Shown piece after piece: positions 1-7,583 of a stretch of DNA of 8,419 bases. The first letter of the stretch is position 1. Each line of letters starts with the position of its first letter. This DNA comes from Thermotogaceae bacterium (lineage in GTDB: Bacteria; Thermotogota; Thermotogae; Thermotogales; Thermotogaceae): contig JALVXE010000153.1 in NCBI GenBank assembly GCA_027038385.1, positions 1 to 8,419 of the forward strand. Reading direction: 5' to 3'. The translations under genes were made by a program, and so were the position numbers. Under the pieces are notes generated by a model. The model saw only the letters and a list, made by a program, of their open reading frames with translations. It did no database searches and was not told the origin of the DNA.

Positions 1-662
1 GCTGCTTGCTCCCTGCCTAAGACTGGTTTCTCCCAAGCCTTGTTCTCAACGCTCTCTACTAGTACGCGGAAGCTTCTAAGCCTCCCGGTATCCTCTACCC
101 GGTCATCCAGGAGCCTCCACTCAACACCGTCTCCTCTCCGCTTGAGCTCCTTTAACAGGGACAAAGTTGCTGGGACCGCGTCCCCGTAGGGATGGTGCTT
201 CTTAGGCTCGTAGATTATTACCTCTGGTGGCTCCTCTCTGCACTTCTCGAGTGTCTCTTTGCCTCTGCAGAGCCTCCCGGCCCTCTGGGCTAGGCTACTG
301 GGGGTAGCCGCCTCGGTGACCAAGGCCTCGGCGTCAACGTCTACGCCTGCCTCTATAACTTGTGTAGCTACGACGATCCTTGCCCCGGGTATATTCTTGA
401 CCGCTTCTTCGCGGTCCGCTGCGCTAAGCCTCCCATGCACGAGCACGATGTCCTCCCTGCTCAGGTGCTTTGTGAGGTAGTTATAGGCCTCTATAGCGGA
501 GCCCACGGTGTTCACGCTTACCAGTACCTTTCTACCAGTCTCGGCTAGCTCCTTTGCCCGTTGGAGCGCGCTGGCCTTGTCTACTAGGCTTGTTCTCCAA
601 GCCAGGCTTTGCTCCTCCTCGTACTCCTTGTCACGGATAGCAGTGCACCTCGTATCGTGGCA
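1..662 (-). other. Cas3-type helicase C-terminal (RecA2) segment, foreign-looking
   Basis: In the same frame as thymidine kinase, residues 178-396 hold the second RecA-like lobe of a superfamily 2 helicase. KVLVSVNT (221-228) fits motif IV/Ia-like strand positions, VVATQVIEAGVDVD (273-286) is motif V in the form typical of Cas3 (TQVIEAG.D.D), and QRAGRLCR (302-309) is motif VI. Cas3 is the nuclease-helicase of type I CRISPR interference. The HD nuclease domain, the Walker A and the DEAD/DExH box are all absent, so this piece cannot act as a helicase by itself. G+C in sampled 60-base lines is about 53-63%, against 43-45% just inside the kinase. The wording resembles archaeal Cas3 (inference). 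No CRISPR repeats or other cas genes are in the window. An unrelated SF2 helicase is less likely, given motif V. Confidence 0.72.
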
Positions 663-1190
663 GCAGTCCCTACAGACCGCTATGTATTTATCCTTACCGC
701 CTATGTCTATCTCGCTTTCCTCACCGGATATTTTGAAAGAAAGCGTCGCGTTGTGCTCTCCACATATGAAACACACTGCTCTTTTCTTTATAACCGTATC
801 CGCAAGGCTCAAGAGCTTCGAAGTGGTTTCGAATGGATTCTGTTTATAAGTCATATCGAGCCCCGCACAGAAAACGTCTATTCCATCGTCGATGAGCTTT
901 TTCGCCACGTCGTATATCCTCTCAGATAGGAACTGAATCTCATCGATGAAGATCGCCTTTTCATCCCCATCGATGATTCTCAATATCTCCTCCGGACTTT
1001 CCACCGCCACCGCCTTCTCCTCTATACCTGAATGTGCTCTCACTTTGTCAACACCATACCTTACATCCATTTTCGGCTTGAAAACCTTTATCTTCTTTCT
1101 TCCCAGTTTGTATATCTCTACGAATGACAGAAGTTCCGTCGTTTTTCCAGAATACATCGGCCCGACTATGAGTGTCAGCTTCCCAGACAA
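1..1190 (-). CDS. tdk: Thymidine kinase fused in frame to a Cas3 helicase C-terminal segment; runs off the window
   Basis: Residues 1-176 are a type II (zinc) thymidine kinase, which phosphorylates thymidine to dTMP with ATP in the cytoplasm. Visible motifs are the P-loop GPMYSGKT (10-17), FIDEIQF (81-87) with catalytic Glu84, the nucleoside-binding stretch before NPFETT (118-123), and zinc-ligand pairs C140/C143 and C173/C176. The kinases I recall end about ten residues after CRDC. Here the frame instead continues with no stop into Cas3-like helicase sequence (residue 178 onward) and leaves the window at residue 396, so the real C-terminus is unseen. I chose TTG at 1190-1188 because GGGGAGGG lies six bases upstream; GTG at 1193 is possible but too close to it. 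The gene follows the transporter operon after a terminator. The kinase assignment is firm. Whether the fusion is biological or an assembly artefact cannot be settled here. Confidence 0.85.
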   Translation of the reverse strand, partial: MSGKLTLIVGPMYSGKTTELLSFVEIYKLGRKKIKVFKPKMDVRYGVDKVRAHSGIEEKAVAVESPEEILRIIDGDEKAIFIDEIQFLSERIYDVAKKLIDDGIDVFCAGLDMTYKQNPFETTSKLLSLADTVIKKRAVCFICGEHNATLSFKISGEESEIDIGGKDKYIAVCRDCCHDTRCTAIRDKEYEEEQSLAWRTSLVDKASALQRAKELAETGRKVLVSVNTVGSAIEAYNYLTKHLSREDIVLVHGRLSAADREEAVKNIPGARIVVATQVIEAGVDVDAEALVTEAATPSSLAQRAGRLCRGKETLEKCREEPPEVIIYEPKKHHPYGDAVPATLSLLKELKRRGDGVEWRLLDDRVEDTGRLRSFRVLVESVENKAWEKPVLGREQA

Positions 1191-1221
1191 CACAATCCCT
1201 CCCCGTATCCATCTGTACGGG
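1191..1221 (-). promoter_or_regulatory. tdk leader: Shine-Dalgarno with adjoining hairpin
   Basis: On the minus strand GGGGAGGG (1204-1197) ends six bases before the TTG start. Overlapping its first bases is a perfect 6-bp inverted repeat, CCCGTA (1221-1216) and TACGGG (1207-1202), with an 8-base loop. If folded, it would hold the first Gs of the Shine-Dalgarno in a stem. That it regulates translation is inference only. No convincing -35/-10 pair lies between this leader and the upstream terminator, so the source of the transcript is unclear. Confidence 0.45.
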
Positions 1222-1234
1222 TCGTATTTTACAA

Positions 1235-1260
1235 GAAAAGCCCCCAGATGGGGGCTTTTC
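1235..1260 (-). terminator. Intrinsic terminator of the ABC transporter operon
   Basis: An 11-bp perfect stem, GAAAAGCCCCC pairing with GGGGGCTTTTC, encloses a 4-base loop. On the minus strand it begins directly after the TGA of the second permease (1263-1261) and leads into CTTTTCTTGT. The A-rich and T-rich flanks make it nearly symmetrical, so it could also work on the opposite strand. It separates the transporter genes from the thymidine kinase gene. Confidence 0.85.
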
Positions 1261-2190
1261 TCATGTCTTTTCTTCCCTCGAGTACGGAACTCCCAAGGCA
1301 CTTGGAGCGCCTATCCTCTTTCTGAAATTCTCACTCAGCGAGAACAGTATCATGGATATCAGCGTGACGAGGTACGGTAGCATCAGGAGGAGATTCGCTG
1401 AGACGTGAACCTCTCCAGTGGCCTGAAGCCTGAACTGGAGTGACATTATGAAACCGAACAAGTAGGATCCAAGCATCGCCTTTATCGGATCCCAAGCCGC
1501 GAATATGACGAGCGCTATGGCTATCCAACCTCTACCAGCGGTCATGTTTTCCATCCACATGCTCGTGGCCGCCAGAGATAGGTAAGCTCCTCCAGCCGCG
1601 GTGAGAGCTCCTCCAACCAGAGTGGCAAGATACCTCACCCAAAAAACGTTGATACCCCTAGCGTCCGCAGCCGCGGGCTCCTCACCAACCGCTCTCAACG
1701 TCAAGCCGGCTTTCGTCTTGAATATAAACCAAGCCAAGAAGAAAGTCAGAACGTATCCAACGTAAACGAGCGGGTCTTGCTTGAAGAACGCCGGACCGAC
1801 AACTGGTATGTCGGCAAGACCCGGTATAGCAACGGGCTGGAACATGACAGCCGGTCTTCCGACGTACGCCCTACCCAGAATACCGGAGAGCCCACTTCCT
1901 AGCATCGTTAGGGCAAGACCTGAGACGACCTGGTTGACCTTCAAAGTTATACTCATGAAAGCGTGTATCAGTGCGAAAAGCGCACCAACAACCATCGCCA
2001 AGAAGAAAGCAAGCCACAGACTCCCAGTCGAATAAGCTGTGACGAATCCTGTAAAGGCTCCCATGAGCATCAAACCCTCAAGCCCCAGATTAAGAACACC
2101 AGCTCTTTCTGTGATGATCTCTCCAACGGTGGCGAAAAGGAGCGGTGTTCCGTATCTTATAGACGCACCTATGAGTCCTTCTATGTTCAT
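1261..2190 (-). CDS. BMP/nucleoside-type ABC transporter permease, second subunit (BPD_transp_2 family)
   Basis: This is an integral membrane subunit of an ABC importer, 309 residues, the usual length for the family. It is strongly hydrophobic with about eight to nine membrane segments. Family signatures are NLGLEGLMLMGA (34-45) near the N-terminus, the cytoplasmic loop RAVGEEPAAADARGI (166-180) expected to contact the ATPase, and GRGWIAIALVIFAAWDP (219-235). It resembles the YufQ/NupQ-type partner found beside simple-sugar-like nucleoside transporters. The ATG overlaps the TGA of the preceding permease by four bases (AATGA), with GGTGAGG just upstream, so translation is coupled. A terminator follows at once, making this the last gene of the operon. 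The importer class is clear. The substrate, nucleoside rather than sugar or another solute, is inferred from family and from the neighbouring thymidine kinase. Confidence 0.93.
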   Translation of the reverse strand: MNIEGLIGASIRYGTPLLFATVGEIITERAGVLNLGLEGLMLMGAFTGFVTAYSTGSLWLAFFLAMVVGALFALIHAFMSITLKVNQVVSGLALTMLGSGLSGILGRAYVGRPAVMFQPVAIPGLADIPVVGPAFFKQDPLVYVGYVLTFFLAWFIFKTKAGLTLRAVGEEPAAADARGINVFWVRYLATLVGGALTAAGGAYLSLAATSMWMENMTAGRGWIAIALVIFAAWDPIKAMLGSYLFGFIMSLQFRLQATGEVHVSANLLLMLPYLVTLISMILFSLSENFRKRIGAPSALGVPYSREEKT

Positions 2191-4946
2191 TTCCTCACCA
2201 CCCTTATCCTGTACTTGAACAGAACTTCAGAGGCTATGAGCGAGAATAGAATTACACCTTCTATGGCAACTACCATGGCTTTCGGGAGTTTCAAAACGAG
2301 CTGTATTTGATCTCCGCCAACCAGGAATCCCCCAAACAAGAACGAAACGAGAATCGTAGCCCATGGATCGAGTCTCGCAAGCCAGGCGATTATTATTCCA
2401 GTGTATCCATATCCTGGAGCGTATCCGTGATACAGCTTGTGTTCGAATCCGAGCATCTGAGTCGCCCCACCAAGACCTGCGAAGAACCCGGACACTGCCA
2501 TAGCGAGAACAATGTTTTTCGCTATGTTGACACCAGAATACCGAGCGGCGTTCGGGTTGTCACCTATGACCCTGAGATCGAATCCCCACCAGGTCTTCTT
2601 CATCAGGAGGTAGACAACCACAGACAACGATACGGCTATCAGAATGCCGGTGTGAACCCTGCTCGTTCCGAACGTCGGAAGGAAGAGCTGGTGCGGTATC
2701 TCCCTCGTTTCTGGGAAGTTCGTTGGGGCCTTCCACGGACCGTAAACGAGGTACTCCATCCAGTGGAAGGCTATGTAGTTGAGCATCAAGGTGGAGACTA
2801 TCTCATCTATGTTCAAGAAAGCCTTCAACGCCCCTGCGATAGCCGCCCAGCCGGCACCTGCGAGTCCTCCGAGGAGGAGTATCACAGGAATTTCAGCCGC
2901 TGATGGATGTTTGTCGAATACGAAGAGTGACAACCACAAAGCGGTCATGACACCCAGATAGAACTGACCCTCCGCACCTATGTTCCAAAGTTTCATTTGG
3001 AAAACGAGTACAAGCCCAAGTCCTGTGAACAGGAGCGGAGTCATGTAGTTTATGGTGTCCGGAAGACCTTGACTCGGTATGAACGGCCAAGTAGACAACT
3101 GTTTGTAAGCGCTCCCAACGGCTATCCACGATACCCTTGAAACCTGTCCAAAACTCTTCGTCAAACTGTTCAGATCGTTCTTGAGCTTGGTCAGAATCGC
3201 GTACACCCTATTCAGATGATCCTCAAGTATTCCATGAAGGATCTTCGTGTACTCCTCTTTTGACATGTTCCTTTTACCGGAAAGTGCCCTGTCCATATCG
3301 TCTTTGGCTTTGTAGCTGTCGTAGACTATATCTTGAGACGCGTGTGTTCTGAGTGCTTCCATACCGAACACATATGTCTCGTAATCGAGACTAAGGCGCA
3401 TTTTCTTGTTGAGAGATGGGTAGTAATCCGCTATATCTCTCAGAAACATCGTCAGGTTCCTTGAGATGTTCTCAAGCTGAGAGTAAGCCATGTTGAGTTT
3501 CATCCTGTCGATTCCACCATCGAGAGCTTCTTCCAACTTGTATCTGTAGGTGTCCATTAGAAGATCTAAATACTCCGATATCCTCGACTCTATACTTCCT
3601 CTTTTGAATATCTTGTTCTGGATTCCGCTGAACGAATCGAGCGCATCTTTTGCGAAACCTTCGGCGACGTTTATGAAGTCGCTGTTAAACCCCTTCGATT
3701 CACTCTCTATTCTCTTTGAAAGTGTTTCAACCTTCTTAGATATTTGTTCGGCGTTCTTCTTTATATCAGATGGTTTTCCAAGACTCTTGTAAAGGTCGTT
3801 TATATCCTCGTAAAGACCTTTCAAACTCTCTATTCTTCTTGCAAACACGGAAGATAAGAAACCATCTCTCTCGAGTTTCCTGTAAGAGTTCCTAACATAC
3901 CTAGCCATGGAATATATCGTATCCTTGACGAAGAAGGTCCTACCCTTCTCCAAAGACTTCAAAACTCCCTGAGAGCTTCTGAGAGCGTTCGAGAGCTGAG
4001 AGTAGGATTCTTCGACGATAGAAGCCTTTCTGTGGAGAGTTCGAAGCGGATCTAGGGAGTCGTTCCAGATCTTCACAACGGGGGCAAAACAGTAGTACGT
4101 GGATATGCTGTTCAAGATGCTCGAAGCTTTCTCAAAGAGTATCGGATTGAATCCACCAGATATGGCGTTATCTATGTTGTTTTCGTAATCCAACGTCAGT
4201 CCCTTCCATGAAGATTCTGGAACGGAGCACCTCGAAGATATGAACTTCACCGAGCTTTCCATCTTGCTTGTGAAGAGAGCTTTCACCTCTTCTGGGAACT
4301 TGGATCTTATGTTCTCCAGCTCTTTGACAGCTTTTTCTGGATCCGTGACGTCTACACTTTTTGCCTCGCTCACGAGATCTTCAAGAACCCCTATCCTTGA
4401 GAGGTTCTCAACGAATGAGTTTATACCTTCCTTCAAGTTGCAATCACACTCTTTGTTCATTATGGACTTTGCATCGTCTATCGTCCTGTTGAGAGCGTTG
4501 TAGGCTTTGACTATGTATCCTATGTTGTCGTGAAGTTTTTTGAGCTCGTTGAAATCACCTGGAAAACTCTTCGCGCTTTCCGAGGTGTCCCTGACGAACT
4601 TGTAAGCTTCCTCGGTCGCCCTGAAAACATCTTCGAGCCTCGAGATGGCAAAACTTGAAACGTTCGAGGAGAGCTTTCCCTTCGGGATCGCAATGGCCGC
4701 TCTAGCCCTACCAGCCTTGAGGAGCTTCTCGTACCTGTTCCAAGATTCTTCCGGTATTCTCATTATGTTCGACCTATACTCGTTCAAAGCTCCAAAGATA
4801 GCTCTTTTCAGATAAGACGGTTTGCTGTACATGTAAGAATATATGACTATTCCCATTACGAGGAGGGAGAAAACGACTGACACGATGGGTATAAAGATCC
4901 CAGCCCACTTTGGTATGTCTAACCTTCTCTCCAGTTTGAACCTCAT
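2187..4946 (-). CDS. BMP/nucleoside-type ABC transporter permease with a very large extracytoplasmic insertion
   Basis: This first permease subunit has 919 residues, where relatives have about 350. It starts with a basic N-terminus and a single membrane helix (about 15-38). KPSYLKRAIFGAL (42-54) matches the usual post-helix segment, then about 565 residues of charged helical sequence follow. The conserved permease core resumes near TINYMTPLLFTGLGLVLVF (631-649), NIGAEGQ (655-661), the ATPase-contact loop RVIGDNPNAARYSGV (792-806) and GFFAGLGGATQMLG (820-833). The start ATG overlaps the ATPase stop by four bases (ATGA). There is no stop or frame change in 2.76 kb, so the insertion is a maintained part of the protein. 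The core assignment is certain. The substrate is inferred as nucleoside-like. Codon use and composition look the same in the insertion as in the core. Confidence 0.93.
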   Translation of the reverse strand: MRFKLERRLDIPKWAGIFIPIVSVVFSLLVMGIVIYSYMYSKPSYLKRAIFGALNEYRSNIMRIPEESWNRYEKLLKAGRARAAIAIPKGKLSSNVSSFAISRLEDVFRATEEAYKFVRDTSESAKSFPGDFNELKKLHDNIGYIVKAYNALNRTIDDAKSIMNKECDCNLKEGINSFVENLSRIGVLEDLVSEAKSVDVTDPEKAVKELENIRSKFPEEVKALFTSKMESSVKFISSRCSVPESSWKGLTLDYENNIDNAISGGFNPILFEKASSILNSISTYYCFAPVVKIWNDSLDPLRTLHRKASIVEESYSQLSNALRSSQGVLKSLEKGRTFFVKDTIYSMARYVRNSYRKLERDGFLSSVFARRIESLKGLYEDINDLYKSLGKPSDIKKNAEQISKKVETLSKRIESESKGFNSDFINVAEGFAKDALDSFSGIQNKIFKRGSIESRISEYLDLLMDTYRYKLEEALDGGIDRMKLNMAYSQLENISRNLTMFLRDIADYYPSLNKKMRLSLDYETYVFGMEALRTHASQDIVYDSYKAKDDMDRALSGKRNMSKEEYTKILHGILEDHLNRVYAILTKLKNDLNSLTKSFGQVSRVSWIAVGSAYKQLSTWPFIPSQGLPDTINYMTPLLFTGLGLVLVFQMKLWNIGAEGQFYLGVMTALWLSLFVFDKHPSAAEIPVILLLGGLAGAGWAAIAGALKAFLNIDEIVSTLMLNYIAFHWMEYLVYGPWKAPTNFPETREIPHQLFLPTFGTSRVHTGILIAVSLSVVVYLLMKKTWWGFDLRVIGDNPNAARYSGVNIAKNIVLAMAVSGFFAGLGGATQMLGFEHKLYHGYAPGYGYTGIIIAWLARLDPWATILVSFLFGGFLVGGDQIQLVLKLPKAMVVAIEGVILFSLIASEVLFKYRIRVVRK
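3132..4829 (-). other. Helical insertion domain of the first permease (residues about 40-605)
   Basis: The stretch is rich in Lys, Glu, Ser, Leu and Ile, has no hydrophobic run long enough to cross a membrane, and shows many heptad-like patterns, for example ISKKVETLSKRIESES (402-417). This suggests a mostly alpha-helical, coiled-coil-like fold. It holds four cysteines (C167, C169, C240, C286), which could form disulfides outside the cytoplasm. Given the N-in topology of the family, the loop between helices one and two is extracytoplasmic. I recognise no binding-protein fold or named domain in it. Confidence 0.7.
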
Positions 4947-6427
4947 ACGGCAACACCTGCCATCATCAAACCTATCTTCTCAACGTTTTCAGGCGAAGGA
5001 TCTGGAGTCGTGTAGCCGACTATCTTACCCTCATATATAACACCAACCCTATCAGAGAGGTTGAATATCTCGTAAAGCTCTCCCGCTAGTAGCAAGACCG
5101 CTACCCCCTCATCCCTTGCTTTTATCAAACTTCTGTAAACGAACTCCATCGAAGCCACATCTAACCCTCTCGTCGGGTGAACGGCGATTATGAGCCTGGG
5201 TTCTAGAGAGAACTCCCTCGCTATAACGACCTTCTGCATGTTACCACCAGATAGATACTTCACCGCAGTCGCAGGAGATGGGGTCTTTATCTTGTACTCA
5301 TCTATGTAGCGTCGCGCATGCTCGTATATAACCGACTTGTTGAACCAGATCTTTTTCTCTTTCCTTCTCAAGAACAGATTTTCAGCGACGGAAAGGTTTG
5401 GACTGAGCGCGACTCCCTTTCTATCCTGAGGAATGTAGGCTATGCCGGCGAGAATCCTCTCTATAACGCTCGAGTTAGTTATGTCTCTTCCCATGAACTC
5501 GACTCTTCCATTCTCGACTTTCCTCAATCCGGTTATGACCTCCGCAAGCTCCCTCTGACCGTTCCCAGCTACTCCGGCTATACCGAGTATCTCCCCAGCT
5601 CTTATCTCGAACGATATCCCGTTCAAAGCAAGGTGACCCTTATCGCTCTTCGCGTAGACGTCATCAACTTTTATAACCAGATCTCCTGGCTTCGCCTTTT
5701 CTCTCTCTATCTCCATGACGACTTCTCTCCCGACCATCATCTGGGCAAGCTTGTTTTTATCGAACTCACCACGCTTCAGAGTTCCTACAACCGTTCCCTT
5801 TCTCAAGACGGTGACCCTGTCGGATATCTCCATAACTTCGTTGAGCTTGTGAGATATGAATATCACACCAGTCCCCTGGGCTGTCATCTTTCTGACGGCC
5901 TTGAATAGTGCCTCAGTCTCTTGAGGAGTTAGAACGGCTGTTGGCTCGTCCAGTATGACGACTTTCGCACCAGCGTAAAGAAGCTTTATTATCTCAACCC
6001 TCTGTCTCTCACCAACCGACAGCTGCCAAATCTTTGCATACGGATCCACTTCAAGACCGAATTCCTCAGATATCTCTTTGACTCTTGCTGCAACCTTATT
6101 CGGAGGGTCCTTCGTACCGAGAGAAACATTCTCGGTGACTGTGAAGGACGGTACCAAAGTGAAGTGCTGCTGAACCATACCTATACCGAGTTGCAGGGCG
6201 TGGTACGGCGACTTTATGTGCACCCTCTTTCCACGAAAGAGAATCTCTCCTTCATCGGCCTTGTAAAGACCGAATATGATGTTCATCAGAGTAGTCTTCC
6301 CCGCTCCATTCTCACCAAGGAGAGTATGAACCTCTCCCTCTTTCAAATCGAAGTTCACACCGTTGAGAGCCAGAACTCCCGGAAATCTCTTTACTATGCC
6401 CCTAACTTCAAGGAGAGTTGAACTCAA
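4943..6427 (-). CDS. ABC importer ATPase with two fused nucleotide-binding domains (BMP/simple-sugar type)
   Basis: This cytoplasmic motor subunit has 494 residues, the normal size for RbsA/YufO-like double cassettes. Domain 1 has all catalytic parts: Walker A GENGAGKTT (38-46), Q-loop near QQHF (86-89), signature LSVGE (136-140), Walker B VVILDEPT (156-163) and switch His193. Domain 2 is degenerate: GVAGNGQREL (285-294) lacks the Walker A lysine, and IIAVHPTRGLD (413-423) has His417 where the catalytic Glu would be. Its signature LSGGN (392-396) is kept. Such asymmetry is common in this class. The start is TTG, chosen for the strong AGGAGGTGAG (6440-6431) ending three bases before it and for the ordinary family N-terminus. 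It is the first gene of a three-gene coupled operon with its own promoter. No BMP-type substrate-binding protein precedes it. Confidence 0.93.
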   Translation of the reverse strand: MSSTLLEVRGIVKRFPGVLALNGVNFDLKEGEVHTLLGENGAGKTTLMNIIFGLYKADEGEILFRGKRVHIKSPYHALQLGIGMVQQHFTLVPSFTVTENVSLGTKDPPNKVAARVKEISEEFGLEVDPYAKIWQLSVGERQRVEIIKLLYAGAKVVILDEPTAVLTPQETEALFKAVRKMTAQGTGVIFISHKLNEVMEISDRVTVLRKGTVVGTLKRGEFDKNKLAQMMVGREVVMEIEREKAKPGDLVIKVDDVYAKSDKGHLALNGISFEIRAGEILGIAGVAGNGQRELAEVITGLRKVENGRVEFMGRDITNSSVIERILAGIAYIPQDRKGVALSPNLSVAENLFLRRKEKKIWFNKSVIYEHARRYIDEYKIKTPSPATAVKYLSGGNMQKVVIAREFSLEPRLIIAVHPTRGLDVASMEFVYRSLIKARDEGVAVLLLAGELYEIFNLSDRVGVIYEGKIVGYTTPDPSPENVEKIGLMMAGVAV

Positions 6428-6430
6428 GAG

Positions 6431-6440
6431 CTCACCTCCT
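6431..6440 (-). promoter_or_regulatory. Strong Shine-Dalgarno deciding a TTG start
   Basis: AGGAGGTGAG on the minus strand is close to a full anti-16S complement, followed by CTC and the TTG codon at 6427-6425. No ATG or GTG in this frame lies nearby at a suitable distance, so TTG is the likely start of the ATPase gene. Confidence 0.75.
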
Positions 6441-6461
6441 CGCCATTCTTTTGTTGGAGAG

Positions 6462-6491
6462 ATTATGTCATAGAACGAGGATGCAAGTCAA
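6462..6491 (-). promoter_or_regulatory. Sigma-70-type promoter of the ABC transporter operon
   Basis: On the minus strand TTGACT (6491-6486) and CATAAT (6467-6462) are separated by 18 bases. TG one base before the -10 box (TGACATAAT) gives an extended -10. Transcription would start near 6455, leaving a short leader that contains the Shine-Dalgarno and TTG start. The promoter lies just past the end of the pseudogene, so the operon does not depend on transcription through it. Confidence 0.7.
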
Positions 6492-6523
6492 ATTTGAACG
6501 GAATGGGAAGCAACATAGATGAA

Positions 6524-7550
6524 TTAGCCAACGACAGCGCTAATGAAATCGATACATGGACTTTGTAAAAGCTCCTTCACCGCTTTCTCATCAAGTCGCG
6601 TTGGGTATTTGACCCTCCTGTTCACAGGATCGTAAAAGATTATCTCGTACTCGGCAAGCTTCATGACCATTTCCCTGTCTTCCCCCACTATGTCTACATC
6701 ACTATTCATTACCTTCTCCATCATTCTCATGGCTGATTCTTTAAGACTTCCATAGTATAAATCTCCTAAGATGCCTGTCATCATACCAAGAGTGTTGTTT
6801 CAACAGCCTGTATGAAGTCAGGGCTCGACAAAACCCTCTCCATCATCCAGGGGACTCCACCTATGTGATCGATTACATACGAAGCGTCATCTCGCTTAAA
6901 CCTTCTGAGATCAGTATCTCCTTAGCAGTTTCATCATCAAAGTAATCCACCAAGTAAAATTCTGATGTGTTCATCAAGAGTATAGACTTGCTCTATGAAG
7001 AATGTGTCTGATGTCATCACCATCACATGTGATAGATGCAACACTTTGATGAGCCTGACGAAGAAATTGAACAGCTCTTTTATAAGCGGCTTCTGACTGC
7101 CTCCATTCAGGTAGATATCTTTTAGCTTCTGAAGCTCGTCAAAGACTATTACAGGCCTTTTCCCAGATTCTTCGTCCATACTCAACTTGCCCTCCATGAC
7201 CTCAAATGCGTCTAGCCCTTTGTTAACAACCTTCAAAAGTTCCCCACAATCAAGCTCGAAGAAGTTCATATCTATCCTTTAGAACCTTCGATATTCCATC
7301 GAGTACTTTCTTTTCCACCCTTTTTCCCTGAAAAATACCTTCAGCACATCTTCATAGCCAGATATGACCTTCCCCTTGAGGCGTACCAGTACACTTTGAG
7401 CTCGTCAAAAGGCATCTCCTCCAGTGTATTCATCAATATCGTTGTCTTGCCACTTGATTTTGGGCCATATACAAAAAGAATTGCATTCGGCTCTGTCAGA
7501 AAATAGTGCTTTAGCCATTTCTTTTCCTTTTCCCGGTCCCAGAAGTTCAC
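6524..7550 (-). pseudogene. Degraded archaeal-type AAA ATPase (ATPase_2 family)
   Basis: The remains begin with MNFWDREKEKKWLKHYF and a P-loop GPKSSGKTT, continue with Walker B RPVIVFDELQKL and a sensor-like VMVMTSDTFFIEQVY, and end with a C-terminal piece containing DLYYGSLKESA and YEIIFYDPVNRRVKYPT. These follow the order of the archaeal ATPase family (about 350 residues) of P-loop proteins of uncertain function. The pieces sit in different frames with changes near 7382, 7320, 7267, 6960, 6891 and 6785, and stops follow when each frame is kept. Total length is still near full size, so decay is by small indels rather than large deletion. The start is taken as GTG (7550-7548) behind AGAGGTGAT (7563-7555); the ATG at 7571 lacks a ribosome site. 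Long intact genes nearby argue against general sequencing error. Confidence 0.85.
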
Positions 7551-7583
7551 AAGAATCACCTCTTTTAGCATTGTTTCAGGATC

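Noticed and set aside
259..929. Overlapping plus-strand open frames of 73 to 113 codons
   Set aside because: They lie opposite the minus-strand thymidine kinase/Cas3 frame, show Ser/Leu/Thr-rich translations without motifs, and lack ribosome sites. They are shadows.
1226..1231. TAAAAT as a -10 box for tdk on the minus strand
   Set aside because: The matching -35 position falls inside the G/C stem of the terminator with no resemblance to TTGACA, so support is too weak to list as a promoter.
2307..2903. Plus-strand open frame of 198 codons
   Set aside because: It is opposite the conserved core of the large permease. It is Arg/Glu/Pro-rich with no family marks.
2893..3129. Minus-strand open frames overlapping the permease genes, such as this one and the one at 1331-1528
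   Set aside because: They are alternate frames of conserved permease sequence, have no ribosome sites and give no sensible proteins.
5318..5908. Plus-strand open frame of 196 codons
   Set aside because: It is entirely opposite the ABC ATPase gene, which has all expected motifs. The translation shows no recognisable domain.
7569..7571. ATG as the start of the ATPase pseudogene
   Set aside because: It has no Shine-Dalgarno. The in-frame GTG at 7550-7548 has a good one and matches the usual N-terminus of the family.
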